From the NCBI RefSeq assembly GCF_005405225.1, contig NZ_BJDQ01000007.1:1-64000 (forward strand): DNA of 64,000 bases. Direction: 5' to 3'. Position numbers and translations under genes: made by a program. Under the pieces are notes generated by a model that made no database searches, had not been told where the DNA came from, and saw nothing but the letters and a program-made list of their open reading frames with translations. Source of the DNA: Enterococcus dongliensis (GTDB lineage Bacteria > Bacillota > Bacilli > Lactobacillales > Enterococcaceae). The stretch's first letter is position 1, and each line of letters begins with the position of its first letter. This document shows positions 44,336-54,212 of this stretch, piece after piece.

Positions 44336-45468
44336 CAGCGAACACCTCCTTTTTGCAAGATCTCATGCAGCCCCGTTTCGATCCAATTTTTTTGCTGCAT
44401 AGTCAGATTGCTTTGGGAAACAGCTGTAAAAAAATCTTCTGTTAAAGCAATTGGTGATTTTTCTTTGATATTCTCGTCTTGCAACCGAGTCACAACCGTT
44501 GTCTCAAAGCCATTTGTCCGTTCAACTTGGATAATTCGCGGATAGACTTGACGCAGTTGATTCATTAAATTAGGAATGATTGCACGATCATCCAATAAAA
44601 TCGATAAATAATCCTTTCGATTGATTGTTTCATAAAAATCAGGATCTAACAATTCTGAAAAACTAGCCTGCAATTCCGTTAGCTCATGCAGCGGGGTCAA
44701 TTCAAAAAAAGAAAAATCCTGTGTCTCTGTATCCACAATCCAGACCCCTTTTGCCTGATTTTTCTCTGATAAAGAATATTTTAAGGGGGAACCGCTATAA
44801 CGTGCATTTGCGAGTTTCAACGCATCTTTTCCATGAAGGTGCCCCAACGCTACGTAATCAAAATCAGTCAATAGATCTCCATTGATTCCATCCAATCCAC
44901 CAACTTCAATCTTTGTTTCAGATTCAGTCTTGCTGCTGCCAGCTACAAAAAAATGACTAATTAAAATGTGATTTTTATTTGGGGCAAAATTTTCCTGTAT
45001 TTTTTTAATCACTTTAGGCATAGCCGCTTGAATCGTTCGCAAATCGGGATCTTCAAAATAGATACGAGCATCTACTGGTTCAAAATATGGTAATAAAAAA
45101 AATTGTGTATCCTCCAGTTCTATTGGAACAAAAGCATCTTCTAAACGCGTACGAAGATAAAAATTGGTTTGGTTAAACCACGGCGCTCCCGTAGCTAAAC
45201 GAGTCGCACTATCATGGTTGCCTGAAATCACTAGTAAAGGAAACCCTTCTGTGAGGTTCCATTTGGCAATTGTTTGATTCAATAATCGTACACTATCTTC
45301 TGACGGCACCGAACGATCATAAAGATCTCCAGCGATCATGATCGCATCTACCGCCTCTGTTTTGGCAATTTTTAATATTTGGTCAAGAATGTATGCTTGA
45401 TCTGACAATAAATCATAGCCATGAAGTTTTTTTCCGATATGCCAGTCAGCAGTATGCAAAACTTTCAT
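44335..45468 (-). CDS. sbcD: Exonuclease subunit SbcD
   Basis: 377-aa manganese-dependent phosphoesterase, the nuclease partner of SbcC. Metal-site motifs in order: HTADWHIGKKL (residues 5-15), MIAGDLYDRS, VISGNHDSATR, LISHFFV and ALGHLHGKD. The C-terminal helices clamp the SbcC coiled coil. First gene of a three-gene operon sbcD-sbcC-SNF2 helicase. Its start is an ATG with GGGTGGATC-type weak ribosome site. Confidence 0.96.
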   Translation of the reverse strand: MKVLHTADWHIGKKLHGYDLLSDQAYILDQILKIAKTEAVDAIMIAGDLYDRSVPSEDSVRLLNQTIAKWNLTEGFPLLVISGNHDSATRLATGAPWFNQTNFYLRTRLEDAFVPIELEDTQFFLLPYFEPVDARIYFEDPDLRTIQAAMPKVIKKIQENFAPNKNHILISHFFVAGSSKTESETKIEVGGLDGINGDLLTDFDYVALGHLHGKDALKLANARYSGSPLKYSLSEKNQAKGVWIVDTETQDFSFFELTPLHELTELQASFSELLDPDFYETINRKDYLSILLDDRAIIPNLMNQLRQVYPRIIQVERTNGFETTVVTRLQDENIKEKSPIALTEDFFTAVSQSNLTMQQKNWIETGLHEILQKGGVR

Positions 45469-45663
45469 CGATCCACCCTTTTCCTAATTAAGTTCTTCCC
45501 AAAAGTATACCATGATTTGCGCTTTTTTTCTGCCTAGCAAGTGAGTCATATAGCAAAAAAGTAGGCTGATTCGTGCATTTCATCCGATAAACAAAAAACA
45601 TATACTTGGTGGATGTTTTTTTGCTAAATCTAATCTTGCTTTTGAATCACAAAAGTTCAAAAG

Positions 45664-45696
45664 AAAAAAAACGCTGAATCAATCAGCGTTTTTTTC
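45664..45696 (-). terminator. Terminator of plsC
   Basis: Stem CGCTGA / TCAGCG extended by eight A-T pairs, overlapping the plsC stop; T-run on both strands. Confidence 0.9.
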
Positions 45697-46308
45697 TTTT
45701 GAACGATAGTTATAATCAGGATTGATCTCATGGTCCAATTGATCAAATGCCTGTTGCACCCGTTTTTCAACTTCTGCTAGACCATCTTTGTCCATTTTTT
45801 TGATATCAGAAATATCAATCGGATCCCCAAAACGAACAATCACCGGTGTTCGTTTGAACAAATGTGAAAACTTCGTTGGTCCTTGATAAACCGAAGGAAC
45901 GATTGGTTTTTTCGATAACCGTGAAATCAGTGTCATCCCGCCTTTTAATTCCGACGAATGGCGAGTCCCACTTGGAAACATGATCAAACTTTTATCTGTT
46001 TCTTTTAATAATTTGACTGGTCGTTTTACTACACTTGGTCCTGGTTTGTCGCGATCCACTGGAAAAGCGTTCAAATGGACTAAGATAAACCGCAGAATCG
46101 GATTTTTAAACAGTTCAGCCTTAGCTAAAAAACTGAATTGTTTCGGTGCTGCAGCCAAGGCGATATAGACCGGATCCCACCAAGTTCGGTGAGGTGCGAC
46201 GAGAATATAATTTCCTTCGGGCAATTTTTCTTTGTTTTGATAGTGTGCATTGCCATTAATGATCGCTAAAAGGATGCGAACAATGGCTCGGATAAATTTA
46301 AAAAACAT
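45679..46308 (-). CDS. plsC: 1-acyl-sn-glycerol-3-phosphate acyltransferase
   Basis: 209-aa membrane-associated acyltransferase making phosphatidic acid from lysophosphatidic acid. Motif I (HX4D) is APHRTWWDPVY, motif II FPVDRD, motif III MFPSGTRHSS (the usual EGTR has Ser for Glu) and motif IV IVPSVYQGP. One hydrophobic N-terminal segment anchors it. It is divergent from the downstream trmN6-like gene. Length is normal for Firmicutes. Confidence 0.9.
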   Translation of the reverse strand: MFFKFIRAIVRILLAIINGNAHYQNKEKLPEGNYILVAPHRTWWDPVYIALAAAPKQFSFLAKAELFKNPILRFILVHLNAFPVDRDKPGPSVVKRPVKLLKETDKSLIMFPSGTRHSSELKGGMTLISRLSKKPIVPSVYQGPTKFSHLFKRTPVIVRFGDPIDISDIKKMDKDGLAEVEKRVQQAFDQLDHEINPDYNYRSKEKNAD

Positions 46309-46383
46309 TTTTTCTTCCTTTCAGTTACCTAACTAAACGTAGTATAATACAACGGTATGATTTTTTTAAGGGGGCAAAAGAAA

Positions 46384-47118
46384 TTGTTAAGAAAATGTGA
46401 ACGAATCGACCAACTTTATGCCGAGGATATTCAGATCATCCAAAGCTCAGAAGTCTTTTCATTTTCCATTGATGCGGTCTTATTAGCAAACTTTCCACAC
46501 ATCCAAAAGCGCGGACAAATCATCGACCTTTGTGCCGGTAATGGTGCTGTCGGGCTTTTTTTAAGTCGCAAGACCTCCGCTAAAATCGATCAGATTGAAT
46601 TGCAGCCGCGTCTTGCTGATATGGGTAAACGCAGTATCCAATTGAATCATTTAGAAAATCAGCTCACCATGCACGAGCTTGATTTAAAAGATACCTTTGA
46701 TCACTTCAAAGCAGATTCAGCCGATCTAGTCGTTTGCAATCCACCTTATTTCAAGGAATCGCCGACTAGTAAAAAAAATCCCAATCTGCATTTGGCCATC
46801 GCTCGACACGAGATCCATGCAACATTGGAAGATGTCGTCAATGTAGCAGCAAAATTATTGAAAATGAATGGACGCTTTGCCTTGGTCCACCGGCCGGATC
46901 GCTTTTTAGAAATCATCGATTGCTTACGCGCCCATCGCATCGCACCAAAGCGAATCCAATTTGTTTATCCTAAACCAGGAAAAGAAGCGAACGTATTATT
47001 AATCGAAGGAATTAAAGACGGAAAAAATGAAGGATTGCGTTTTCTTCCTCCATTATATACTTATGATCAATCAGGAAACTACTCTTCCGCCTTACAGGAG
47101 ATGCTTTATGGCAACTGA
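46384..47118 (+). CDS. tRNA1(Val) (adenine(37)-N6)-methyltransferase-like protein
   Basis: 244-aa SAM-dependent N6-adenine methyltransferase (YfiC/YabB group). The SAM-binding segment IIDLCAGNGAVGLFL is near residue 51, and the catalytic motif VVCNPPYFKES is near 118. Members methylate A37 of tRNA-Val in Escherichia coli; the target here is inferred. The start is TTG at 46384 with GGGGG nine bases before; a longer frame from 46357 lacks a ribosome site. It overlaps the next gene by 11 bp, and this pair is conserved in Firmicutes (yabB-yazA). Confidence 0.88.
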   Translation: MLRKCERIDQLYAEDIQIIQSSEVFSFSIDAVLLANFPHIQKRGQIIDLCAGNGAVGLFLSRKTSAKIDQIELQPRLADMGKRSIQLNHLENQLTMHELDLKDTFDHFKADSADLVVCNPPYFKESPTSKKNPNLHLAIARHEIHATLEDVVNVAAKLLKMNGRFALVHRPDRFLEIIDCLRAHRIAPKRIQFVYPKPGKEANVLLIEGIKDGKNEGLRFLPPLYTYDQSGNYSSALQEMLYGN

Positions 47119-47389
47119 ACACTTTTTTTATGTTTTACTCTGCAAAGACCATAGTTTTTATGGTGGTTATACTACCGATTTAACGCGACGGCTGACACAG
47201 CATAACGCAGGTACTGGCGCAAAATATACTCATCCCCAAAGTCGGCGACCACTTCAAATGATCCACGCGGAACGCTTTACTACACGCAGTGATGCACTAA
47301 AAGCCGAAGCTGCCTTTAAAAAACTAACACGCAAACAAAAAGAAATTTATTTACAAACCAATCAAATAAACAGTGTCCTTTCTGTATAA
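47108..47389 (+). CDS. GIY-YIG nuclease superfamily protein (YazA type)
   Basis: 93-aa single-domain GIY-YIG protein. The motif pair is FYVLLC ... FYGGYT at residues 6-21, followed by the catalytic Arg region LTRRLTQHNAG and the AEAAFKKLTRKQKE end. Such UPF0213 proteins have the nuclease fold, but their function is unknown. Start 47108 follows AGGAGA within the end of the methyltransferase gene, so the two are translationally coupled. Confidence 0.9.
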   Translation: MATEHFFYVLLCKDHSFYGGYTTDLTRRLTQHNAGTGAKYTHPQSRRPLQMIHAERFTTRSDALKAEAAFKKLTRKQKEIYLQTNQINSVLSV

Positions 47390-47477
47390 AAAATGAATGA
47401 TCATCCTATCTATTCAATAAATGTAATCGATAAACTTTCTTGTGAATATGTTTTTCTATTTTTAAAATGGATAATAA

Positions 47478-47520
47478 AGAAACCCAGTTACCTGTTCTCA
47501 CAGGTAACTGGGTTTCTTTT
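47478..47520. terminator. Bidirectional terminator after the GIY-YIG gene
   Basis: 13-bp arms ACCCAGTTACCTG / CAGGTAACTGGGT with loop TTCTCA, then TTCTTTT; also serves the convergent acyltransferase gene. Confidence 0.92.
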
Positions 47521-47542
47521 AATTTTACCTTATCGAGCCTGA

Positions 47543-49414
47543 TTATTGGCCCTTAAGCAGTTCTTTTGCAATCAAATGGCAATATTGAATAGATCCAGCA
47601 TCATTTGGATGGACTTGGTCATCGTAGAACCAATCAATGTGATTATTACTAAAATCGTACCAGTCAATCAGATGTACATTTTTATATTGTTTTGCTGCAG
47701 CTGCTAAATTGGCATTGACATCGTTTTGCCAACGACGAGTAGGTACATGTGTATTGATAACAAAAACTTGACGTTTGCTTCCTAAAACATTCATGATTTG
47801 AGCAAAATCATCTTGGCTAAATGGTCCGTTTGTTCCAAGACTCAATAAAATTGTTTCATTCAATTCATCTTTGTCTTTTAAGGTTTGGAGTAATGCCGGA
47901 CTATCGCTCAGCTGTCGGCCAACTTCACCGTCAACTGTCATTTTAGGGAAGATCTCTGTCAGTCCTTTAGATCCAGCTAACAAAACAGAATCACCAAAAG
48001 CTGTGACTTTCATCTTTTTCGCTTTCGTCACTTCTCGATTATTTAGATTGTATTTGTCACCAATGCTTAGCGGTTTTTGAGAACTTTCCGTCGTCTGTCC
48101 AGATTGATCCGTCTCTGCTGATTGACTGTCTGTTGTCTTTTTCTCCGCAGCCTGTTTATTTTGTTCAATTTGTTGTTGCAAGGCTTGTTGATCAGCATCG
48201 GCTTTATTCGTTGGGGCAATGATAACCCCAATCAAGGCAATCAATGTGATCAAACTCGAAAAGATAAAACCAATTTTTCTGCGGCTTTTGATTGGTGCCC
48301 AGAAAGATGTTTTCAAGGTAGCAAAAGTTTTCCGATAATCAAAAATACGTAAAGGTCGCTCCACATATCGATAAGAAAGCTCCGTAACAAAAAGGATCAA
48401 AATAATTTCCATCATTGTATGCAGCCATGTGTGATTAGCCACATTTATTTTCGCTTCATAAAAAATCATTACTGGGAATTGATACAAATAAATCCCATAA
48501 CTGCGCTTACCAATCCAATCAAAGACTGGATTTGTCAGCCAACGATTCAAACTTGCCCCAGGATGAGCGGTGATAGCGACTAGTAAGACACTCAATAAAC
48601 TCACTAAAAATATGCCGCCATAATAAACAAAAGATAAATCGTTTCGTAAAAACAGCAATGATACGAGCAATAACAGCAACGCACCTAAACCGATACCGTT
48701 TAATATCCGTTTAGCTTGTAAAGGAATCTGTCCTTTCAACCGTGTGCTGGGCCAAATAAATGCTAGTGCTCCACCTAATAAAATAGAGAACAATCGCGTA
48801 TCAGTCCCATAATAAACACGTGTAGGGTCTTGTCCTGGAACGTATAGAACAGCCATCAAAATAGCAGAAAACAATGCTGCTCCAACAATACCAAGAAAGA
48901 TTTTCCCTTTATTTTTTACCAATTTAATCAGTAAGACAAAAACAATCGGCCACAACAAGTAGTTTTGTGTTTCCACCGCTAGCGACCAGATATGTGTAAA
49001 AGGAGATTCTCCAGAAAATCGATCAAAATACGACATTCCGTGGTTGATCTGCCACCAGTTATTGACGTAAAGCAAACTGCTGATGACATTGCCTCTTAAA
49101 TTATTCAAAAGATTTCGTTGAAACAAGGTTATGTAAGCTGATGCACCAATCAACATTGTGACCAGTGCCGGATATAGACGTTTCATTCGACGATAATAAA
49201 ATTGTTTAATATCGATACGTCCAGTCTGATTCCATTCCTGCAACAGCAAATCGGTGATTAAATAACCTGAGACTACAAAAAAGACGGCAACCCCTAAGTA
49301 CCCGCCCCGCATTTGGGTAGGCATTAAATGATATAAAATGACGCCGATTACTGCTAGGGAACGAATCCCATCAAACCCAGTAATATAGCGGCTATGCTTC
49401 AATCTATTTCCCAT
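47543..49414 (-). CDS. OatA-like membrane acyltransferase with SGNH domain
   Basis: 623-aa two-part protein. Residues about 1-375 form an acyltransferase-3 membrane domain with about ten helices, starting GFDGIRSLAVIGVILYHLMP. After a low-complexity Gln/Ser/Thr linker (about 395-450), an extracellular SGNH esterase-like domain has the Ser motif AFGDSVLLAGSKG and the C-terminal catalytic pair in DDQVHPND. This is the architecture of peptidoglycan O-acetyltransferase OatA, which confers lysozyme resistance, but other surface polymers are possible. The start at 49414 has only a weak ribosome site; a TTG at 49429 is the alternative. Confidence 0.88.
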   Translation of the reverse strand: MGNRLKHSRYITGFDGIRSLAVIGVILYHLMPTQMRGGYLGVAVFFVVSGYLITDLLLQEWNQTGRIDIKQFYYRRMKRLYPALVTMLIGASAYITLFQRNLLNNLRGNVISSLLYVNNWWQINHGMSYFDRFSGESPFTHIWSLAVETQNYLLWPIVFVLLIKLVKNKGKIFLGIVGAALFSAILMAVLYVPGQDPTRVYYGTDTRLFSILLGGALAFIWPSTRLKGQIPLQAKRILNGIGLGALLLLLVSLLFLRNDLSFVYYGGIFLVSLLSVLLVAITAHPGASLNRWLTNPVFDWIGKRSYGIYLYQFPVMIFYEAKINVANHTWLHTMMEIILILFVTELSYRYVERPLRIFDYRKTFATLKTSFWAPIKSRRKIGFIFSSLITLIALIGVIIAPTNKADADQQALQQQIEQNKQAAEKKTTDSQSAETDQSGQTTESSQKPLSIGDKYNLNNREVTKAKKMKVTAFGDSVLLAGSKGLTEIFPKMTVDGEVGRQLSDSPALLQTLKDKDELNETILLSLGTNGPFSQDDFAQIMNVLGSKRQVFVINTHVPTRRWQNDVNANLAAAAKQYKNVHLIDWYDFSNNHIDWFYDDQVHPNDAGSIQYCHLIAKELLKGQ

Positions 49415-49552
49415 ATTTTTCTTTTCCAACTTTACTATAGAATATCAAACTAACTATACGTATAAATTCAATAAACTGCAACAATTTCTTAATAAAAAAA
49501 GGATTTCCTAAAAATTTAACTTTTTGCTTGATAAGATCATTGAATGACTTAG

Positions 49553-49584
49553 AAAGAAAAAAGTTGGGAGAGCTCCCCAACTTT
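49553..49584 (-). terminator. Terminator of the YitT-family gene
   Basis: Minus-strand stem AAGTTGGGG / CCCAACTT with a short loop, followed by a T-run. Confidence 0.88.
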
Positions 49585-50464
49585 AATCCATTGACTCTTC
49601 ATAAAAACGGCCCATGATTCGCACATTTTCTGAAATACTGACAAAGGCCGCCGGGTCATTTTCCCGCATAATCGTCTCTAATAACGGCAACTCAAAACGA
49701 GTCACAACAGTAAATAAGACCGTTTGTTTGTCATGTTTGTACGCACCTTCGGCTTCATTGATGATAGTGATACCTCGCCGCATATGATCTTGAATCCCTG
49801 CAATCACCTTATCCGGACATTTGGTGACAATCATGACTTGCATCTTTCGCTGTTTGGTATACAGTGCATCAGTCAATTTTCCGCTCATAAAAATCGCCAA
49901 AGCCGAATAAAACATATACTGCCAGCTGAATAAAATTCCCGCCATAAACATGATCATCACATTGAAAATAATCGAGATCGAACCAACAGATTTTCCTGTT
50001 CGCTTACGGATCGTGATACTCAAAATATCTAGACCGCCAGAAGATAATCCATTTTTTAACGCAAATCCGATACCAACTCCCATAATCGCTCCACCAAAAA
50101 TCGCACAGATAATTGGGTCACTCGTCAATGTCGTTTCTGGAATGATGTGAATGAAAAAAGATGTTAAAAAAACCGTGATGAAAGTGAAGATTGTAAACTT
50201 ATGGCCAATCTTAAACCAAGCTAGGAAAAAAAGTGGTACATTGATCAAAAAAAGTGTGATTGACACAGGGACCGTAAAACCGATGACTCGATGAGACAAA
50301 GTCGTCAATATTTGGGCAAAGCCAGTTGCTCCACTAGAATAGATGTGTCCTGGTTGGTAAAAAAAGTTCACGGCAATCGCCGCTAAGAATGCATAAACAA
50401 CTGCGACAGATAATCGGGTGGCATAATCATGGTGCGGCCATCCTTCTATCTTCTTTTTCATCAT
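49583..50464 (-). CDS. YitT-family membrane protein (DUF161/DUF2179)
   Basis: 293-aa protein with about six helices in the N-terminal part (DUF161; NFFYQPGHIYSSGATGFAQI is typical) and a soluble C-terminal DUF2179 domain (about 205-285) containing the ITIINEAEGAY and VVTRFELPLLETI segments. Widespread in Firmicutes; the function is not established. Start 50464 follows GAGGCGAG; a second ATG follows directly. It lies behind aspS with a terminator between. Confidence 0.87.
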   Translation of the reverse strand: MMKKKIEGWPHHDYATRLSVAVVYAFLAAIAVNFFYQPGHIYSSGATGFAQILTTLSHRVIGFTVPVSITLFLINVPLFFLAWFKIGHKFTIFTFITVFLTSFFIHIIPETTLTSDPIICAIFGGAIMGVGIGFALKNGLSSGGLDILSITIRKRTGKSVGSISIIFNVMIMFMAGILFSWQYMFYSALAIFMSGKLTDALYTKQRKMQVMIVTKCPDKVIAGIQDHMRRGITIINEAEGAYKHDKQTVLFTVVTRFELPLLETIMRENDPAAFVSISENVRIMGRFYEESMD

Positions 50465-50513
50465 GTTATTCTCGCCTCATTTCAAAATTTCACTCACATT
50501 ATACGTATTCCTA

Positions 50514-50552
50514 TGAAAAAAAGAAAGCACCTACCACGATGGAAGGCGCTTC
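50514..50552 (-). terminator. Terminator of hisS-aspS
   Basis: Minus-strand stem AAGCGCCT / AGGTGCTT (one G-U pair) with a 12-nt loop, followed by TCTTTTTTT. Confidence 0.8.
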
Positions 50553-50565
50553 TCTTAGTATTTTC

Positions 50566-52338
50566 TTATTCTTCTACTTTTGTCACATCAATACTCAATT
50601 CATAAAGCTGCAATGGTGAGACCGTACTTGGTGCATCAGACATTGGATCAGCTGCTTTTCCGTTCTTAGGAAAGGCAATCACTTCACGAATATTGTCTTC
50701 GCCAGCTAACAACATTGCAAAACGATCCAATCCCAGAGCGATTCCGCCGATTGGAGGGAAGCCATAGTCCAAAGCCTCTAACAAGAAACCGAATTGTTCA
50801 TTGGCACTTTCACGCGTAAAGCCTAATGTTTCAAAGACTTGTTCTTGTAATTCACGTGTATTGATACGTAATGAACCACCACCTAGTTCGTACCCATTCA
50901 AGACAATATCATAAGCTTGTGCATAAACTTTTTCAGGATGATCTTTTAAGTTTTCAATATCTTTTTCCATTGGCATCGTGAATGGATGGTGTGCAGAAAC
51001 ATAACGCCCTAATTCTTGGTCGAATTCAAATTGTGGCCAGTCCACTACCCATAGGTAATCAAAACGATTTTCATCGATTAAACCAAGTTCTTTTCCGACT
51101 TTTGAGCGAACTGCACCTAGTGCTGTCACAGCTGTTAAGAATTGATCTGCCGCAAACATTAAGACATCGCCTGCCTCAGCATTGGTCGCTTGCTTCAACT
51201 CTTCGCTGACGCCGCCCATGAATTTTGCGATTGGTCCAGTCAATTCACCATTTTCATCTACTTTGATCCAAGCCAAACCTTTTGCACCAAATTGTCCGAC
51301 AAATTGTCCTAAACGATCTAATTCTTTACGTGAGTATTTGTCTGCAGCTCCTTTAGCATTCAACGCTTTAACCACGCCGCCATTGTCTGAAGCCATCCGG
51401 AACACTTTGAAATCAGTTGCAGAAGCAATCTCCGTTACATCAATCAATTCCATTTCAAAACGCGTATCAGGTTTATCTGAGCCATAACGTTCCATTGCTT
51501 CATCCCAAGTGATTCGTGGGAATGGTAATGTAACTTCTACACCGCGAACGTCTTTCATCACTTGTGCGATCATCGCTTCGGTATATTCTTGGATTTCTTC
51601 TGCTGTTAAAAAGCTAGTCTCAATATCGATTTGAGTAAATTCTGGTTGACGATCACCACGTAAATCTTCATCCCGGAAACAACGAACGATTTGATAATAG
51701 CGGTCAAATCCTGCTGTCATCAATAATTGTTTCAAAATTTGTGGTGATTGTGGCAATGCATAAAAATGACCTGCATGAACACGTGACGGTACTAGATAAT
51801 CGCGGGCACCTTCTGGCGTAGATTTTGCCAAATAAGGTGTTTCGATGTCTAAGAAGTCATTGCTGTCCAAGAAACGACGGACTGATTGAGTCAAGCGATG
51901 ACGCATCATTAGATTTTGTGTCATTTTTGGACGACGCAAATCCATGTAACGATATTTCAAACGAACTTCATCACTGATATTTTGTTCATCTTCAATTGAA
52001 AAAGGCGGTGTTTTTGCACTATTTAAAATAGTGATTTCTTCTCCTTTGACTTCAAAATCACCTGTTGTCATTTTTTTGTTGACAGAACCGGCATCGCGAC
52101 GAATCACCGTTCCGGTAATCTCAACAACAAATTCACTACGGCATTGATCAGCGATTTCCCAAGCAGCTTTTGATTCTGCTGGATTGAAAACTACTTGGAC
52201 AACTCCTTCGCGGTCACGTAGATCGATAAAAATCAATCCACCTAGGTCACGACGTTTTTGCACCCACCCTTTTAATGTAACTTTTTGATCCAAATATTTA
52301 TCGGACACGCGTCCGCAATAGACAGTACGTCTAGCCAT
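50566..52338 (-). CDS. aspS: Aspartyl-tRNA synthetase
   Basis: 590-aa class II synthetase of the bacterial type. OB-fold anticodon domain at about residues 1-105 ([15 protein letters not shown]), motif 2 [18 protein letters not shown] near 217, the bacterial GAD insertion at about 290-400, and motif 3 [14 protein letters not shown] near the end. The start at 52338 follows AAGGAG; a longer frame to 52404 is not needed. It follows hisS by 145 bp and shares its T-box-controlled transcript. Confidence 0.97.
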   Translation of the reverse strand: MARRTVYCGRVSDKYLDQKVTLKGWVQKRRDLGGLIFIDLRDREGVVQVVFNPAESKAAWEIADQCRSEFVVEITGTVIRRDAGSVNKKMTTGDFEVKGEEITILNSAKTPPFSIEDEQNISDEVRLKYRYMDLRRPKMTQNLMMRHRLTQSVRRFLDSNDFLDIETPYLAKSTPEGARDYLVPSRVHAGHFYALPQSPQILKQLLMTAGFDRYYQIVRCFRDEDLRGDRQPEFTQIDIETSFLTAEEIQEYTEAMIAQVMKDVRGVEVTLPFPRITWDEAMERYGSDKPDTRFEMELIDVTEIASATDFKVFRMASDNGGVVKALNAKGAADKYSRKELDRLGQFVGQFGAKGLAWIKVDENGELTGPIAKFMGGVSEELKQATNAEAGDVLMFAADQFLTAVTALGAVRSKVGKELGLIDENRFDYLWVVDWPQFEFDQELGRYVSAHHPFTMPMEKDIENLKDHPEKVYAQAYDIVLNGYELGGGSLRINTRELQEQVFETLGFTRESANEQFGFLLEALDYGFPPIGGIALGLDRFAMLLAGEDNIREVIAFPKNGKAADPMSDAPSTVSPLQLYELSIDVTKVEE

Positions 52339-52483
52339 TTCTTCCACTCCTTCATTTTTTATAACTATCCATCTTTTTCTTTTAGAAAATAGAATGACGT
52401 TCATCCCGTATAATAACTAATTTGTTTACGAAAATTCAATCGAAAACAGACATATATAAACTAAAAAGTAATGCACTATGATT

Positions 52484-53782
52484 TTAGTCAAATTTTGGTG
52501 TGACCATCTCATCATAAATCGCAGCAAAATCAGCGTATACTTCTGCCAATGAGAAAGATTTTTCTTCCCGTGTTGCAGAATCTTTTACATTGATTACGCC
52601 TTTTGCTAATTCGTCTTCACCTAAGGTCAGGACGAGTTTAGCATTTTCTTTGTCTGCTGTTTTAAATTGGGCCTTAGCTTTTCGTCCCATAAAGTCACGA
52701 TCAGCAGAAAAACCGAAACTGCGAATTGCTTGAACTACTTTCAAGGTTTCCATATTCGTAGTCTCACCAAGACCAACGACATACGCATCTAGGCTGGCTG
52801 CATTGGGAATCATGACTTCTTCTTGTTCTAATGTCAAAAGAATGCGTTCAATTCCCATCGCAAATCCGATACCTGGTGTTTCTGGTCCGCCAAGTTCTTC
52901 AACTAATCCATCATAACGGCCGCCGCCGCAAATTGTTGTTTGAGCACCCATCCCTGGTGCATCACTCATGATTTCAAAAATCGTATGATTGTAATAATCC
53001 AGACCGCGCACCATTCGGTGATCAATTTCATAAGGGATTTCTAGATATTCCAATGTTTTAGTAACACCTTCAAAATATTCTTTGGCATACTCACTTAAAT
53101 AATCCAAAATACTTGGTGCTTTTGCAACGATTGGTTGATCTTTGCGATCTTTGCTATCTAAAACCCGTAATGGATTTTCATGCAACCGACGGCGAGAATC
53201 TTCACTTAGTGCTTCTTCATGTTCTTCAAGATAAGTGATCAACGCTGCACGATAGTTGGTCCGTGTTTCTTTATCTCCTAAAGAATTGATCACTAACCGT
53301 AGCTGATTGATCCCTAACTGTTTGAAGAAATCCATTGCCATTGCCATGACTTCTACATCAAGACTTGGGTTTTCACTGCCAAATGCTTCTACACCGATTT
53401 GATGAAATTGACGCAACCGACCTTTTTGCGGACGTTCATAACGAAACATCGGTCCAGTATAATAAACTTTGTAAGGTTTTTTGAATTCTGGTCCGAATAA
53501 TTTATTTTCTACATAAGCTCGCACGATTGGCGCAGTGCCTTCTGGACGAAGGGTCACATGACGTTCCCCTTTATCATGAAAATCGTACATTTCTTTTGAT
53601 ACGATATCTGTTGTATCCCCTACGCTACGAGCTATCACTTCGTAATGTTCAAAAATCGGCGTACGGATCTCTTGATATTGGTAGTCATTGAACACCAACC
53701 GTGCTGTTTCTTCAACAAACTGCCATTTTTCACTTTCTCCTGGTAAAATATCATTGGTCCCTTTTGGTCGCTGATAACTCAT
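52484..53782 (-). CDS. hisS: Histidyl-tRNA synthetase
   Basis: 432-aa class II synthetase. Motif 1 is in the first 60 residues after [12 protein letters not shown], motif 2 is [19 protein letters not shown] near residue 110, the histidine A loop is [12 protein letters not shown] near 258, and motif 3 is [13 protein letters not shown]. The anticodon domain occupies the last 100 residues. Ribosome site GAGGAG. First gene of hisS-aspS; the leader has a T-box with an Asp specifier. Confidence 0.97.
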   Translation of the reverse strand: MSYQRPKGTNDILPGESEKWQFVEETARLVFNDYQYQEIRTPIFEHYEVIARSVGDTTDIVSKEMYDFHDKGERHVTLRPEGTAPIVRAYVENKLFGPEFKKPYKVYYTGPMFRYERPQKGRLRQFHQIGVEAFGSENPSLDVEVMAMAMDFFKQLGINQLRLVINSLGDKETRTNYRAALITYLEEHEEALSEDSRRRLHENPLRVLDSKDRKDQPIVAKAPSILDYLSEYAKEYFEGVTKTLEYLEIPYEIDHRMVRGLDYYNHTIFEIMSDAPGMGAQTTICGGGRYDGLVEELGGPETPGIGFAMGIERILLTLEQEEVMIPNAASLDAYVVGLGETTNMETLKVVQAIRSFGFSADRDFMGRKAKAQFKTADKENAKLVLTLGEDELAKGVINVKDSATREEKSFSLAEVYADFAAIYDEMVTPKFD

Positions 53783-53792
53783 GGTTTGTCTC

Positions 53793-54055
53793 CTCTTCTT
53801 GATATCACAAAAAAAGCCCTTGTTCGATTGAACAAGGGCGAAAATTCTCGCGGTACCACCTATTTTTTAAAAGAGTCTCTCTCTTTTTCTCTAGCAATTA
53901 ACGCTTGCGTAACGGAGCGGCTTTGCACGCGCTCATCTCCAGACTGTCGTTCAATTACTTTTCACGAAATTGCTTTCAGCCAAGGCAATTTTTTCTGTAC
54001 GTTTTTCTTGTAATTTACTGGTTCCTTCATAGATATTTCATTGATGTTTTTACCT
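53793..54055 (-). ncRNA. T-box riboswitch upstream of hisS-aspS (GAC, Asp specifier)
   Basis: The minus-strand leader contains the conserved T-box GGTGGTACCGCG (53849-53860) and a GC-rich terminator GCCCTTGTTC / GAACAAGGGC followed by seven T. Stem I can be drawn with AGTA on its 5' side and GAAC-GAC-A on its 3' side, giving specifier GAC (53946-53948), an aspartate codon, enclosed by CCAG/CTGG and ATTAC/GTAAT pairs. Uncharged tRNA-Asp would then antiterminate both synthetase genes. Specifier choice is by eye. A weak promoter TTGACT-17-TAGCTT lies at 54062-54090. Confidence 0.85.
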
Positions 54056-54212
54056 CTTCCTAAGCTACTAAAAAAAAGTCAGAAAGTCAAGTGATTTCCC
54101 GACTGTAAATAAAAACAAGAAAGAATATTCGCATTTTTTTAGACTTTCTTTTAGACTAAAATAGAAGAACTACTTTTGCTAGAAAATAAAAAAATGAAGG
54201 AGTGACGGATAG

